Below the pieces are notes generated by a model. That model was given only the letters and a program-made list of their open reading frames with translations. It ran no database searches and had not been told where the DNA came from. Below, one piece after another: positions 41,175-50,543 of a stretch of 64,000 nt of DNA (position 1 is the stretch's first letter; each line of letters opens with the position of its first letter). This DNA is from Hominenteromicrobium sp964531265 (GTDB lineage: Bacteria; Bacillota; Clostridia; Oscillospirales; Acutalibacteraceae). The stretch is from the NCBI GenBank assembly GCA_964531265.1, contig CAZHDW010000012.1, positions 7,025 to 71,024 on the forward strand, in the 5' to 3' direction. The position numbers and the translations under genes were made by a program.

Positions 41175-41912
41175 TTACATTGCAAGTCCGCCGTCAACGC
41201 GGATGACCTCGCCCGTGATATACGCCGCCGAATCGCTCGCAAGGAACGCCGCTGCTGCCGCAATATCCTCCGGCTCACCCATTCTGCCGAGGGGTATCAT
41301 GCCGAGAAGCTGATTGTCCTCGCCGATTCCGCTCGTCATATCCGTGCTTATAAAGCCCGGAGCTATCGCATTACATGTCACGCCCCTCGAGGCCAGCTCG
41401 CGTGCAACGGACTTTGTAAGGCCTATCACGCCGGCCTTGGATGCGGAGTAATTCGCCTGACCCGCATTGCCCATGATGCCGGACACGGAGGATATGTTGA
41501 TAATGCGGCCGCTCCTCTTCCTGATAAATCCGGAATAGCACGCACGTATCATATTGAATGTGCCCTTGAGGTTTGTATTGAGCACCGCGTCGTAATCATC
41601 ATCCTTCATGGCAAGCACAAGGCTGTCCCGTGTTATTCCTGCGTTATTTACGAGAATATCGATCTTGCCGATGTCCTTTGTTACGGCCTTAACCGTCTCC
41701 TTTGCTTCCTCCGAGGAAGAAACATCGCATTTATATGCTGCTGCATTGCGGCCCATGGCGCGTATTTCCTCGCATACGGCCTCCGCCTTTTCACGGTTTC
41801 CGGCATAGATAACGGCCACATCCGCGCCGTCCGCAGCAAGCCTCAGTGCCACCGCTCTGCCGATGCCCCTTGAAGCACCGGTTACAAGTGCAGTTTTTCC
41901 CTGTAAACTCAT
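41175..41912 (-). CDS. fabG: FabG, 3-oxoacyl-ACP reductase
   Basis: This 245-residue short-chain dehydrogenase reduces 3-oxoacyl-ACP with NADPH. It has the cofactor loop TGASRGIGRAVAL, NNAGITRD, the catalytic Ser-Tyr-Lys in INISSVSGIMGNAGQANYSASKAG and the C-terminal GGLAM. The start overlaps the fabD stop by four bases (ATGA). Confidence 0.96.
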   Translation of the reverse strand: MSLQGKTALVTGASRGIGRAVALRLAADGADVAVIYAGNREKAEAVCEEIRAMGRNAAAYKCDVSSSEEAKETVKAVTKDIGKIDILVNNAGITRDSLVLAMKDDDYDAVLNTNLKGTFNMIRACYSGFIRKRSGRIINISSVSGIMGNAGQANYSASKAGVIGLTKSVARELASRGVTCNAIAPGFISTDMTSGIGEDNQLLGMIPLGRMGEPEDIAAAAAFLASDSAAYITGEVIRVDGGLAM

Positions 41913-42826
41913 ATTGTCTCCTTTATCGCATTCACCGTCTCAAGCAGAGTTTCTGCGTTTTCAACGTGATATATCCTTAAGCTGCGGTCGATCTTCTTTA
42001 TCAGGCCGCACAGAGTCTTGCCAGCTCCAACCTCAATGAAGGTGTCGACACCGTCCGCTTTCATATGCTCTATCGTCTGCTGCCAGCGCACCGGATTGCA
42101 CACCTGCTTTTCGAGCAGCTCGCGTGCGTTCCCGTACGGCTGTGCAGTATAATTCGCGTACAGCGGTATTCTCGGAACATTCAGCTCAATTGCATTCAGC
42201 ACTCCTCCGAGTGCCTCCGCTGCCTCCTGCATGAACGGAGAATGAAAGCCGCCGCTCACATTCAGCGTTACCGTTCTGCCGCCGCTTTTTGCCACAGCCT
42301 CCGAAAAGCCCTCAAGCTCCGGCTTAAAGCCGGCCACAACGAGCTGACCCGGGCAGTTGTAATTCACCGGGTAGATGCCCGGATGCTGCGCACACAGCTC
42401 CTCGACAGCTTCATTCGAAAGCTTCAGAACAGCCGCCATTGCGGTCTCCGCCTTCTCCGCTGCGGCCTGCATGAGCTCTCCGCGGCGAACTACAAAGCCG
42501 AAGCCGTCTTTCTCCGACATAACTCCGGCAAAGGTCGCCGCCGCAACCTCGCCGAGGGAAAAGCCTGCCGCCGCTTCTGCGTGTACACCGGCCTCCTCAA
42601 GCGCCATTGCCGAGGCCAGATCCACACAGTAAAGGCAGGGCTGTGTGTTTTTTGTAATGCTAATCTCCTCCAAGGAGCCTTCAAAGCACTGCTTTTCGGT
42701 TCCCGGACGAAGCTCTTCGGCTGTGTCGAAAACCTTTTTCGCCGCAGCACTCACCTCATAAAGAGAGCTGCCCATCCCACTATACTGAGCACCCTGACCG
42801 GAAAAAACAAAGGCTATTTTACCCAT
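41909..42826 (-). CDS. fabD: FabD, malonyl-CoA:ACP transacylase
   Basis: This 305-residue enzyme loads malonate onto acyl carrier protein. It starts at MGKIAFVFSGQGAQ and has the serine elbow AGFSLGEVAAA and the active-site His in GGFHSPFM. The ATG at 42826 follows AGGGGG and overlaps fabK by 13 bases; an upstream 37-residue extension is a shadow of fabK. The gene needs an acyl carrier protein partner, which is not encoded in this operon. Confidence 0.96.
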   Translation of the reverse strand: MGKIAFVFSGQGAQYSGMGSSLYEVSAAAKKVFDTAEELRPGTEKQCFEGSLEEISITKNTQPCLYCVDLASAMALEEAGVHAEAAAGFSLGEVAAATFAGVMSEKDGFGFVVRRGELMQAAAEKAETAMAAVLKLSNEAVEELCAQHPGIYPVNYNCPGQLVVAGFKPELEGFSEAVAKSGGRTVTLNVSGGFHSPFMQEAAEALGGVLNAIELNVPRIPLYANYTAQPYGNARELLEKQVCNPVRWQQTIEHMKADGVDTFIEVGAGKTLCGLIKKIDRSLRIYHVENAETLLETVNAIKETI

Positions 42827-43758
42827 TTCTGTGACCCCCTGAGTACTTCCTCCGCCTCGGTGAATATCTCTGTGATTATCTCCGCCGCTGTCTGCTCGCG
42901 ATCCACCATTCCGGCTATCTGACCTGCCAGGAAGCATCCCGTCTTTTCATCACCCTCAACGGCCGCACGGTAGAGTGAACCGCGTCCGTAGGCCTCAAGC
43001 TCCTCATCGGAGATATCCGTATATTCGAGCCTTGCATATTCCTTGGAGTATGGGTTCTTAAGGCTTCTGACGGGATGTCCGAGACGTCTTCCGGTGGAAA
43101 CCGTCGCAATGTCATTGGCCTTGAGCACCTTGTTCTTGTAGTTTTGATGAACGCCGCATTCCTTTGCAACAAGGAAGCGTGTTCCGAGCTGAACACCCAC
43201 AGCGCCCAGCATGAAGGCTGCCGCCACACCGCGGCCGTCGCCGATACCGCCTGCCGCTATAACGGGAATATCAACGGCGCTTACCACCTGCGGCACAAGT
43301 GGCATTGTGGTGAGCTCGCCGATATGTCCGCCGCTCTCCCCACCCTCGGCGATTATTGCCGAGGCGCCAACGCGCTGCATGAGCTTTGCCATGCTGACCG
43401 AAGCCACAACGGGGATTACCTTTATGCCTGCGGCGATCCATTCCTTCATGTACTTTGAGGGATTTCCCGCGCCGGTCGTGACCACCGCGACTCTTTCCTC
43501 CGTTACCACCCTTGCCACCTCATCGGCAAAGGGACTCATCAGCATTATATTCACGCCAAAGGGCTTATCCGTCAGCTCTCTTGCTATCTTTATCTGCTCT
43601 CTCAGGTACTCCGCGTTCGCATTCATCGCGGATATAATGCCGAGACCGCCTGCCTCGGAAACAGCACCTGCAAGCTTTCCGTCGGATATCCATGCCATGC
43701 CACCCTGAAATATCGGGTAGCGTATGCCGAGCATATCGCATATCGGTGTATGTATCAT
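42814..43758 (-). CDS. fabK: FabK, FMN-dependent enoyl-ACP reductase II
   Basis: This 314-residue TIM-barrel flavoprotein carries out the last reduction of each fatty-acid cycle in place of FabI. It shows IRYPIFQGGMAWIS at the start, VIAEGGESGGHIG, PVIAAGGIGDGRGVAAAFMLGAVGVQLGTRF (FMN phosphate site). Related nitronate monooxygenases share the fold, but the position between fabH and fabD decides the call. Cells relying on FabK are typically insensitive to triclosan; this is family knowledge. Confidence 0.95.
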   Translation of the reverse strand: MIHTPICDMLGIRYPIFQGGMAWISDGKLAGAVSEAGGLGIISAMNANAEYLREQIKIARELTDKPFGVNIMLMSPFADEVARVVTEERVAVVTTGAGNPSKYMKEWIAAGIKVIPVVASVSMAKLMQRVGASAIIAEGGESGGHIGELTTMPLVPQVVSAVDIPVIAAGGIGDGRGVAAAFMLGAVGVQLGTRFLVAKECGVHQNYKNKVLKANDIATVSTGRRLGHPVRSLKNPYSKEYARLEYTDISDEELEAYGRGSLYRAAVEGDEKTGCFLAGQIAGMVDREQTAAEIITEIFTEAEEVLRGSQKWVK

Positions 43759-43780
43759 TACTATCTTCCTTTCTCCGTTA

Positions 43781-44740
43781 TCAGTAACGAATTATCATGG
43801 CCCCTGCCGAGAGGCCGCCGCCGAAGGCCGCAAGCACTATAAGGTCGCCCCTGTGCAGTCTGCCCTCTCTGTTCATTTCATCAAGAAGTATCGGAACACT
43901 CGCCGAGGAGGTATTTCCGTAGCGATCTATGTTGATGCAGAATTTTTCCGGCGCGATATCCGGTATCCTGCGTCTTGCCTCGTTGATGATCCTGTAATTT
44001 GCCTGGTGCGGAATGACCAACGCTATCTCATCCCCCGATACTCCGGCAGTTTCCATGAGCGCCTTTATGTTATCTGACATTGCCATTACCGCGAATTTAT
44101 ACGTCTCGCGGCCGTTCATAAATACGCTTGTACGCTCGGGAAGCTCATTTTTGTACCATGGAGAATTTGCATAGCGCGTGGGGATATTGATAACCTCGTT
44201 GCCGCCCTTTGTCATCAGAGAGGATGCCACAAGGCCGTCACCCTGCCCGAGCACAACAGCTCCTGCACCGTCACCGAAAATACAGCAGGTGCCGCGGTCG
44301 CTCCAGTCCACTATGCCGCTCATACGCTCTGCACTGACCACCAGTACATGCCCGTACATGCCGCGTGAAAGAAAACCCGCCGCCGTTTCAAGTGCGAAAA
44401 GGAAGCCCGAGCATGCCGCCGACATATCGAATGCCGGACATTTTGCGCCGATTCGGTTCTGCACCATGCATCCGACTCCCGGCGAAAGCGACTCACCCGA
44501 TATTGTCGTTGCGATTATCAGGTCGAGCTGTTCTGCGGTGATATTGGCATTTTCAAGAGCGCGCTCGGCGGCCTTTACCGCCATATCCGTTGCGGATTCA
44601 TCCACGCTGATATGCCTGCTCTTTACGCCGATGCGTTGTGTTATCCACTCATCGTTGGTTTCTACGAGCGTTGAAAGCTCATCATTATCCACTATGTGCT
44701 CCGGTGCATAGCTGCCCGTGCCCAAAACAGTAAAACTCAT
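43781..44740 (-). CDS. fabH: FabH, 3-oxoacyl-ACP synthase III
   Basis: This 319-residue enzyme starts fatty-acid synthesis by joining an acyl-CoA primer to malonyl-ACP. The Cys-His-Asn triad is in SAACSGFLFAL, IPHQANYRII and YGNTSSASVP. AAGGAG precedes the ATG. The gap to fabK is only 22 bases, where many Firmicutes place acpP; here it is absent. Confidence 0.96.
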   Translation of the reverse strand: MSFTVLGTGSYAPEHIVDNDELSTLVETNDEWITQRIGVKSRHISVDESATDMAVKAAERALENANITAEQLDLIIATTISGESLSPGVGCMVQNRIGAKCPAFDMSAACSGFLFALETAAGFLSRGMYGHVLVVSAERMSGIVDWSDRGTCCIFGDGAGAVVLGQGDGLVASSLMTKGGNEVINIPTRYANSPWYKNELPERTSVFMNGRETYKFAVMAMSDNIKALMETAGVSGDEIALVIPHQANYRIINEARRRIPDIAPEKFCINIDRYGNTSSASVPILLDEMNREGRLHRGDLIVLAAFGGGLSAGAMIIRY

Positions 44741-44750
44741 TTTTTGCTCC

Positions 44751-45191
44751 TTATATCTTTGACTGAAAATATCTGTTCAGCCGTCCCAGTATTTCTATCA
44801 GCTTCTCCTGCTCCTGGTCGTTCAGGTCGCTTGTGACCTCACGAATCATATTCCTGTGGAATCTGGCATGAAAGGCGTTCACGCGCTGACCGTTTTTCGT
44901 AAGCGTTACGAGCACCGCACGTCCGTCTGCCTCCACATGACGCTTCTCGCAATAGCCCTTCTGCACTAGCTTGTTCACTGCCACCGTAACGGATGGCTTT
45001 GTCACGTTCTGCCTCTGTGCGATTTCGCTGACCGTCATTCCGTCCTCTGCCTTGCCTATCTGCTCCAGCAGATGCATCTCACCTATCGAGAGGTTGAGAC
45101 GGCTCCTTTTAATGTCATTTTCCTCCATTACACGAACGTTTCGGTATATCTCCTCAAGCAGAGAATTCAGCGCTGCTTCATACTCCGACAT
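44751..45191 (-). CDS. MarR-family FabT-like repressor of fatty-acid synthesis
   Basis: This 146-residue winged-helix regulator (GEMHLLEQIG, MTVSEIAQRQNVTKPSVTVAVNKLVQKGYCEK, ADGRAVLVTLT) is the first gene of the fab operon, the place of FabT in streptococci and related bacteria, where acyl-ACP acts as co-repressor. The ATG at 45191 follows GAGGG at a good distance, better than the ATG six bases earlier. An inverted repeat TTAGTT-N5-AACTAA lies 44 bases upstream, so self-control of the whole operon is likely. Confidence 0.9.
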   Translation of the reverse strand: MSEYEAALNSLLEEIYRNVRVMEENDIKRSRLNLSIGEMHLLEQIGKAEDGMTVSEIAQRQNVTKPSVTVAVNKLVQKGYCEKRHVEADGRAVLVTLTKNGQRVNAFHARFHRNMIREVTSDLNDQEQEKLIEILGRLNRYFQSKI

Positions 45192-45509
45192 ATTCATCCC
45201 TCTTTAGCCAATATTTCTTAATCCCACAATAAATTTAGTTAAACAAACTAACTATCTATGCCTGTTATTTTACAGCCTTATTCCTCAAAAGTCAAGCAGT
45301 TCACATTGTTTTTACAATTGCCGCCAATTCACGTCGATGAGAGACGCCGACAAAACCGTTTTGTTCACAATTTGTAAATATTCAGACATTTTTTGTAGCT
45401 TTCCTGTAGCTTTTTCGTCTCATAATTCTTGTGGGGAATTATTTTTGTCACCCTTCAGGTTATAATATATCCGAATATGATTATATCCAAGCCGAAAGGA
45501 AAACATCCT
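45192..45509. other. 318-base divergent promoter region
   Basis: This stretch separates the leftward fab operon from the rightward M23 peptidase gene. It holds the FabT-like operator near its left end (45235-45251) and, on the right, an AT-rich run with TATAAT at 45461-45466 that may serve the peptidase gene, though no good -35 box at 17 bases was found. No protein-coding frame is credible. Confidence 0.6.
45235..45251. promoter_or_regulatory. Probable FabT operator
   Basis: A perfect inverted repeat TTAGTT (45235-45240) and AACTAA (45246-45251) with a five-base AT spacer reads AGTTTG on the minus strand, as in known FabT sites, and sits just ahead of the regulator gene. Confidence 0.7.
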
Positions 45510-46769
45510 ATGAAGCGTTTATATAAAATGAACAAGGCTATCAAGCGCCTGACCGCCGTTGCACTTTCCGCGTTGCTGATAACGGCCGCTCCGATGAGCT
45601 ATGCCGCTTCCCTTGAGGAGATGCAGAGCCAGCAGGCCGCACTTTCAAAGCAGAAGCAGCAGCTTCAGGAAAAGATAAACGGTCTCGCCGCCGAGGAAGC
45701 AAAGACCGAAGAATATCAGGCCACACTCGAAGCGCAGATTAAGACAGTTGAGGAGCAGATCGATACCGCCATTGCGAACATCAACACACTCAACTCCAGC
45801 ATAACCGCTCTCGAAGAGAGCCTTGAGCAGTCCGAGCTTGAAATACAGGACACCATGGAGCTGCTCAAAAAACGTTTGGCTACACTTTATGCCGCAGGAA
45901 AAGTAAGCACACTGGAGATTCTTTTCAACGCCGAGAGCCTCTCCGACTTCTCCATGCGCACAGAGCTTGTAACAAGAATCACTCACCATGACCGCATACT
46001 CATCGATCAGGTTTCCCAATATATGGAAAAAACCGCTGCCGAGCGCGAGGAGCTTGAGGCGGAAAAGACCGCCCTTGCCGACGAGAAAAAGCTTTTGGAG
46101 GCAAGCCAGACAGAGCTTGAAGACCTGATAGCCGAGAACAACGCACTTCTCAGTGATATCCGCGGCAAAAAGAACTCAGCCTCAGCGGAATTGAAGCGCA
46201 CACAGCAGGAGTCCAATGCGATTTCCGGCCAGATAGCAGATTATCTGGAGCAGAAGCGCAAGGAGGAGGAAGCTGCAAAGGCTACCCCGAAGCCGACTCC
46301 CACACCCACTCCGGATCCGAACACCGGCGCTACCCCGAAGCCGAGTGCAACTCCCACGCCCACACCAACTCCGACCCCCACACCGGATTCCAGTGCATCG
46401 GCGGGCTTTAGTTGGCCGCTTCCGGGCTACAGCACGATAACCGATACCTTCGGCAACGGACACTACGGCCTTGATATCGGCGCACCGCGCGGCACTCCGA
46501 TAGTCGCTGCGCGCTCCGGAACAGTCATGACCGCAAACAGCACCGACGAATGGGGCCAGTCCTGGGGCTATTATGTATCGATCTACCACGATTCCACATA
46601 CTCCACGCTCTATGCTCATATGAGCTCTGTGGCTGTTACCTCCGGACAGTACGTCACAAAGGGACAGGTCATCGGCTATGTCGGCAATACCGGCTATTCC
46701 TTCGGTAACCACCTGCACTTCGAGATATACAAGAACGGCACGCGTGTGAATCCGCAGAATTATGTATAA
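45510..46769 (+). CDS. Secreted M23 peptidoglycan endopeptidase with coiled coil and Pro/Thr linker
   Basis: This 419-residue protein has a Sec signal peptide (about residues 1-36, ALLITAAPMSYAAS), a long coiled coil (about 38-250), a Thr-Pro repeat linker (about 258-297) and an M23 zinc peptidase domain. The catalytic ligands appear as GHYGLDIGAPRGTPI, LYAHMSS and HLHFEIYKNG. The layout equals that of EnvC/PcsB-like hydrolases that cut peptidoglycan cross-links at division, where the coiled coil meets FtsEX; ftsEX is not in this window. The ATG at 45510 follows AAAGGA. A strong terminator follows. Confidence 0.92.
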   Translation: MKRLYKMNKAIKRLTAVALSALLITAAPMSYAASLEEMQSQQAALSKQKQQLQEKINGLAAEEAKTEEYQATLEAQIKTVEEQIDTAIANINTLNSSITALEESLEQSELEIQDTMELLKKRLATLYAAGKVSTLEILFNAESLSDFSMRTELVTRITHHDRILIDQVSQYMEKTAAEREELEAEKTALADEKKLLEASQTELEDLIAENNALLSDIRGKKNSASAELKRTQQESNAISGQIADYLEQKRKEEEAAKATPKPTPTPTPDPNTGATPKPSATPTPTPTPTPTPDSSASAGFSWPLPGYSTITDTFGNGHYGLDIGAPRGTPIVAARSGTVMTANSTDEWGQSWGYYVSIYHDSTYSTLYAHMSSVAVTSGQYVTKGQVIGYVGNTGYSFGNHLHFEIYKNGTRVNPQNYV

Positions 46770-46783
46770 TCCCATAAAAAATC

Positions 46784-46817
46784 AGCATCCGTATCATCAA
46801 GATACGGATGCTTTTTT
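46784..46817. terminator. Terminator between convergent genes
   Basis: A 12-base stem AGCATCCGTATC/GATACGGATGCT with a five-base loop and a T-run ends the M23 gene; an A-run on the other side lets it act for the serine hydrolase gene as well. Confidence 0.92.
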
Positions 46818-46822
46818 GTGTC

Positions 46823-48307
46823 TTATTCCGCTGTAAGCTCGATTTTTTCGTACGCCTTATCGGCCAGTCCGCCGCATATCGGCATCGTGGATTCGCTCTC
46901 TATTACAAGCGAGTTCTCGTTAAAGCTCAGGATGAGGCGTCTGCCGCCGACAGATTCCGCACATCTTACCTCAAGCTCGAAGCGGTCATTGCAGAGCCAG
47001 CGCCCCACAGCGCCGTACGTCATTCCGTCCAGCTTAAAACGCGAGAAATGGCTGTGCATTCCTATCTCCGCCGTAAAGGTTCCGTTATCCTGCTCAAAGC
47101 TAAGCCTTGCGCAGTCCTCCTCAAAGGCTATGCCGACGCTCTTTGTGCTGCCGCCATGCGGAGTCTCTATCCATATGCCGCCTATAAAGTCCGCAAGACT
47201 GGGCATCGGGATATTCGGCACATACCTTTTCAGATTGTATTTTTGCTCGGAATCCGGATTTCTCATTGAGAGCTTCGGGGTTATCTCGGCGTGCTCGAGG
47301 CGGTACTTAAGGATGTCCGCCGCCACACTCCGCTCAAGCCGCTGCTCGTCGGTAATAGCCGGGAGAAGTGCCTCCCATGCGCAGGTAAGCTGCACCTGCT
47401 GATTTACCGCCGCACTTTGCAGGATGAGCACGGCATCGAGATCTTCAAACACTATTCCGTACTGGCCGAAGGCGCCGTCCGCACGGTACACATTCTCCGG
47501 AACACAGCGCCAGAACTGGAAGCCGTAGCCGCATCGCCAATCGGGATTCGGGTTGTCATTCGTCGGGCTTACCGTCTCCACCTGCTTTGAGGCGGCCATG
47601 TCGAACCATTCTTTTTTGAGGAGCTGCTTGCCGTCCCACTTGCCCTTCCATGCTACAAACTGAATGAAGCGCGCCATGTCCTCGGCCTTGAGCCTGCTGC
47701 CTGCGCCGCCCATTTCAATGCCGTCAGGCAGCTTAAAGCACTTTATGCCGGATATTCCAAGCGGCTCAAAGAGGCGCTCTGTCAGGTATTCGAAGAGATC
47801 ACAGCCCGTTCTGCGCTTCAAAACGGCGCACAGCATATTCGTGCCTGCCGTATTGTACATGAAGCTCTCTCCGGGAGCGTATTCAAAATCATTCTTAAGG
47901 AAATTTCTTATCCAGTCTGGCTCGGTCACGTCGAAGGTATTTATCTCGTGCTCATGGCCGCAGCTCATAGTGAGCAGATCCCGAACCGTGCATTTCAAAA
48001 GGTTCTCGCTCGGCTCATCGGGCAGCTTATCCGGGAAAATATCGCACAGCCTGTCTTCAAGCGATATCACGCCCTCCTGCCACGCAAAACCTATTGCCGT
48101 TGAGGTAAGCGCCTTAGTAAACGAGAACATCATGTGCGGGGATTCGGGCTCATACGGTCTCCACCAGCCCTCCGCACAGACCTTGCCGTGCCTGAGCAGC
48201 ATCATGCTGTGCAGCTCGACGCCGCACTGCTCGCACAGCTCCAAAAATCTTATAATACCCTCGGAGCGGATGCCTACCTCCTCCGGAGCAACTCTTGTGA
48301 AATTCAT
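46823..48307 (-). CDS. Serine hydrolase of the beta-lactamase/penicillin-binding family
   Basis: This 494-residue protein has the class C-type SxxK motif at Ser62-Lys65 (FSFTKALTS), a Tyr motif in FMYNTAGTNMLCAVLKRRTG and a 150-residue C-terminal beta domain. Family members are esterases, D-amino-acid peptidases or amide hydrolases. No signal peptide is seen, so it likely works in the cytoplasm. GGAGG before the ATG at 48307 sets the start. It lies 21 bases past an MFS carrier in the same direction, so the two probably import and cut the same compound, for example a peptide, ester or lactam. Confidence 0.86.
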   Translation of the reverse strand: MNFTRVAPEEVGIRSEGIIRFLELCEQCGVELHSMMLLRHGKVCAEGWWRPYEPESPHMMFSFTKALTSTAIGFAWQEGVISLEDRLCDIFPDKLPDEPSENLLKCTVRDLLTMSCGHEHEINTFDVTEPDWIRNFLKNDFEYAPGESFMYNTAGTNMLCAVLKRRTGCDLFEYLTERLFEPLGISGIKCFKLPDGIEMGGAGSRLKAEDMARFIQFVAWKGKWDGKQLLKKEWFDMAASKQVETVSPTNDNPNPDWRCGYGFQFWRCVPENVYRADGAFGQYGIVFEDLDAVLILQSAAVNQQVQLTCAWEALLPAITDEQRLERSVAADILKYRLEHAEITPKLSMRNPDSEQKYNLKRYVPNIPMPSLADFIGGIWIETPHGGSTKSVGIAFEEDCARLSFEQDNGTFTAEIGMHSHFSRFKLDGMTYGAVGRWLCNDRFELEVRCAESVGGRRLILSFNENSLVIESESTMPICGGLADKAYEKIELTAE

Positions 48308-48328
48308 TTTCCGCACCTCCGTGCCGTA

Positions 48329-49507
48329 TCAGGAGAAGAACTTCTCCGTGTTTTTTATTTTGAGGAACATACACAGCACCACTGCTATAACGGACATTGC
48401 GCTCATCACCAAATAAAGCACCTGCATTCCCCATATTCCGGCCAGCCAGCCGCCGGCATTCTGGATGATTATCGTAGTCACGGCACCTATTGCGCTGAGC
48501 GTGCCCTGCGCAGTGGATACAGAGCCTTCGCCGACCACCTCACGGATAACCTTGAGCTGCACCATCATGTATATAGTGCCGCATATCGCCTTAAGCAGTA
48601 TCATGGTAGTAAGCACCACCGCAAGATTTGTGCATACGCCATACACGATGTACTCAATGAGCATGAGCACAAGGCTGACGATGGTCAGGGTCTTGCTTGA
48701 GAATCTGTCCATAAAGTGATTTGAAAACAGGACTATCGGAAGCTCCAGCATAATACCTATCGACAAAACTGTTCCGACAGTGCCGGAGGAAAGGCCGAGG
48801 CTCTGTAAAAGCATCGGGCAATATGCGTTATTCAGTCCCGAGGTGCCGAGATATATCATGGTTATCAGCAAAAAGAGCAAAAACGCCGGGTTTTTCAGGA
48901 AATCAAATCGATTCGCCACTGGGATATCATCGCCCTTTGCGCCGCTGCTGCCGGTATCAAAGCTGATACCCTGCAGGAAGAGGTAGGATACCGCGCCTAT
49001 TGCCAGTGCGACCGCCGCCGCAATAAATATGCCCTGCGGCATCAGCTCCATTATCGCGCCTGCCACGGGCGGTGCCGCAGCATAGCCTATCGTGCCCCAT
49101 ACCCTGATTTTGCCGTAGCGGAACTTACCGCTGCTCGCAACACGCTCACTTATCGGGCTGACAGCCGAAACAGAGCCCATCATAAGGCCGTTAAGCGCAT
49201 ACAGCACTATCGTGTTCTTCGACACGGAGAATATAACGGCACACACCGCCGCCAGCGTAAGCAGTGACGCCGCCAGCACCTTCGGCCTGCGGAATTTGTC
49301 GTTAAGGTAGCCGATTATCGGATTTGACAGAATACCGAACAGGCTAGATGCGGACAAAATAAAGGTCATTTCTCTGTCAGATTTTCCGAGTGCGTCCGTT
49401 AAATAGAGCGATATCATGTTATTCACTGCACTCATTGCAAAGAAAAATGAGAAATAGGTGACGACATAGCTCAGATAACTGCCTCGATAGTTGAATTTTG
49501 TTTTCAT
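48329..49507 (-). CDS. MFS transporter
   Basis: This 392-residue carrier has twelve predicted helices and an MFS loop NPIIGYLNDKFRRPKVL between helices 2 and 3, with RYGKIRVWGTIGYAAAPPVAG after helix 4, a pattern of the LacY/nucleoside-oligosaccharide:H+ symporter-like group. The ATG at 49507 follows GGGGAG; a TTG three codons earlier is in frame. It is read with the serine hydrolase gene 21 bases downstream. The substrate is unknown. Confidence 0.88.
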   Translation of the reverse strand: MKTKFNYRGSYLSYVVTYFSFFFAMSAVNNMISLYLTDALGKSDREMTFILSASSLFGILSNPIIGYLNDKFRRPKVLAASLLTLAAVCAVIFSVSKNTIVLYALNGLMMGSVSAVSPISERVASSGKFRYGKIRVWGTIGYAAAPPVAGAIMELMPQGIFIAAAVALAIGAVSYLFLQGISFDTGSSGAKGDDIPVANRFDFLKNPAFLLFLLITMIYLGTSGLNNAYCPMLLQSLGLSSGTVGTVLSIGIMLELPIVLFSNHFMDRFSSKTLTIVSLVLMLIEYIVYGVCTNLAVVLTTMILLKAICGTIYMMVQLKVIREVVGEGSVSTAQGTLSAIGAVTTIIIQNAGGWLAGIWGMQVLYLVMSAMSVIAVVLCMFLKIKNTEKFFS

Positions 49508-49561
49508 GCTTATCAACTCCCCACTGAGCCGATTCTACCAGACAACAACGTAAAGTGCAAG

Positions 49562-49598
49562 AAAAAAATGCGGTATCGGGAAAATGCCCGATACCGCA
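49562..49598 (-). terminator. Terminator of purC
   Basis: A perfect 12-base stem TGCGGTATCGGG/CCCGATACCGCA (49569-49580 with 49587-49598) is followed on the minus strand by a run of seven T. Confidence 0.92.
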
Positions 49599-49637
49599 CT
49601 GAAAATACTATGCATTCTGCCGAAAAGCTCGGTGGAA

Positions 49638-50336
49638 TTATCTGTTGTTGATGAGCTTTGTGAGCTCTACCGGATCAACGATCTTGCCGTCCTTGTAGAC
49701 GCGCATGTTGCCGGAAGCGATTTCATCGATGAGAATGACCTCACCGTTGTTGTAGCCGAACTCAAACTTGATATCCCACAGGTCGAGGCCGATGGACTTG
49801 AGGTCGTCAGCAACGATCTTTGTGATCTTCAGGGTCTGCTCCTTCATGCTCTGGAACATATCCATTGTCATGATGCCGAGTGCTGCAAGGCCCTCTGCCG
49901 TGACCAGCGGATCGCCCTTCTCGTCGTTCTTAAAGGTGCACTCCACATAGCCGCCGTCAAGTACTGTGCCGTCCTTGATGTACTCGCCGTATCTGCGGAT
50001 GAAGCTGCCTGTTGCTACCAGACGGCAGATAACCTCAAGACCGTTGCCGCCCTGAGCCTTGCCGAAGCATTCAGCCGGAAGAACTTCCATTGTAGCCTCT
50101 TCAACATTTGCGCTGACATAGTGTGTCTTGATGCCGGCAGCCTTAAGAAGCTCGAAGTAGTAAACGGAGGTCTGAAGATTTGCCTTGCCGATACCCTCGA
50201 TGGTCAGGCCAACACTGTTTTCGCCCGGATCAAAAACGCCGTCCTTGCCGGTGCAGTCATCCTTGAACTTCAGCAGAACATTGCCGTTTTCAAGGCTGTA
50301 AACGTCTTTTGTTTTACCTTCATAAGTTTTCTTCAT
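49638..50336 (-). CDS. purC: PurC, SAICAR synthetase
   Basis: This 232-residue enzyme joins aspartate to CAIR with ATP in step seven (bacterial count eight) of purine synthesis. It shows YEGKTKDVY at the start, KDDCTGKDG, LVATGSFIRRYG and the conserved DIKFEFG with LIDEIASGNMR near the end. AAAGGAG precedes the ATG. It stands alone here, with its own terminator and none of the other pur genes beside it. Confidence 0.96.
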   Translation of the reverse strand: MKKTYEGKTKDVYSLENGNVLLKFKDDCTGKDGVFDPGENSVGLTIEGIGKANLQTSVYYFELLKAAGIKTHYVSANVEEATMEVLPAECFGKAQGGNGLEVICRLVATGSFIRRYGEYIKDGTVLDGGYVECTFKNDEKGDPLVTAEGLAALGIMTMDMFQSMKEQTLKITKIVADDLKSIGLDLWDIKFEFGYNNGEVILIDEIASGNMRVYKDGKIVDPVELTKLINNR

Positions 50337-50543
50337 GTTAGTGCTCCTTTGTATAGGAATAGAAGTGGGTAATTTACAAAAAGATTATATCACAGTCCGC
50401 ACAGGATTTCCATGTGCATTTTTGTGAGACATCGTGCCAATGTTTTCGCAATTTCTATGCATTTGTAAAAAAATTTATTTTGCAGGCCCCTCTGCTGCGT
50501 TACCGGAAAGCGAAACAAAGCTTGCTCCGACCTACGGCAGAGC

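Noticed and set aside
45429..45509. Longer N-terminus for the M23 peptidase
   Set aside because: It would overlap the promoter region and bury the signal peptide; AAAGGA points to the ATG at 45510.
46284..46395. Thr-Pro codon repeats as a DNA repeat or CRISPR-like array
   Set aside because: These encode a flexible linker in a secreted protein; there are no spacers and repeat units vary in length.
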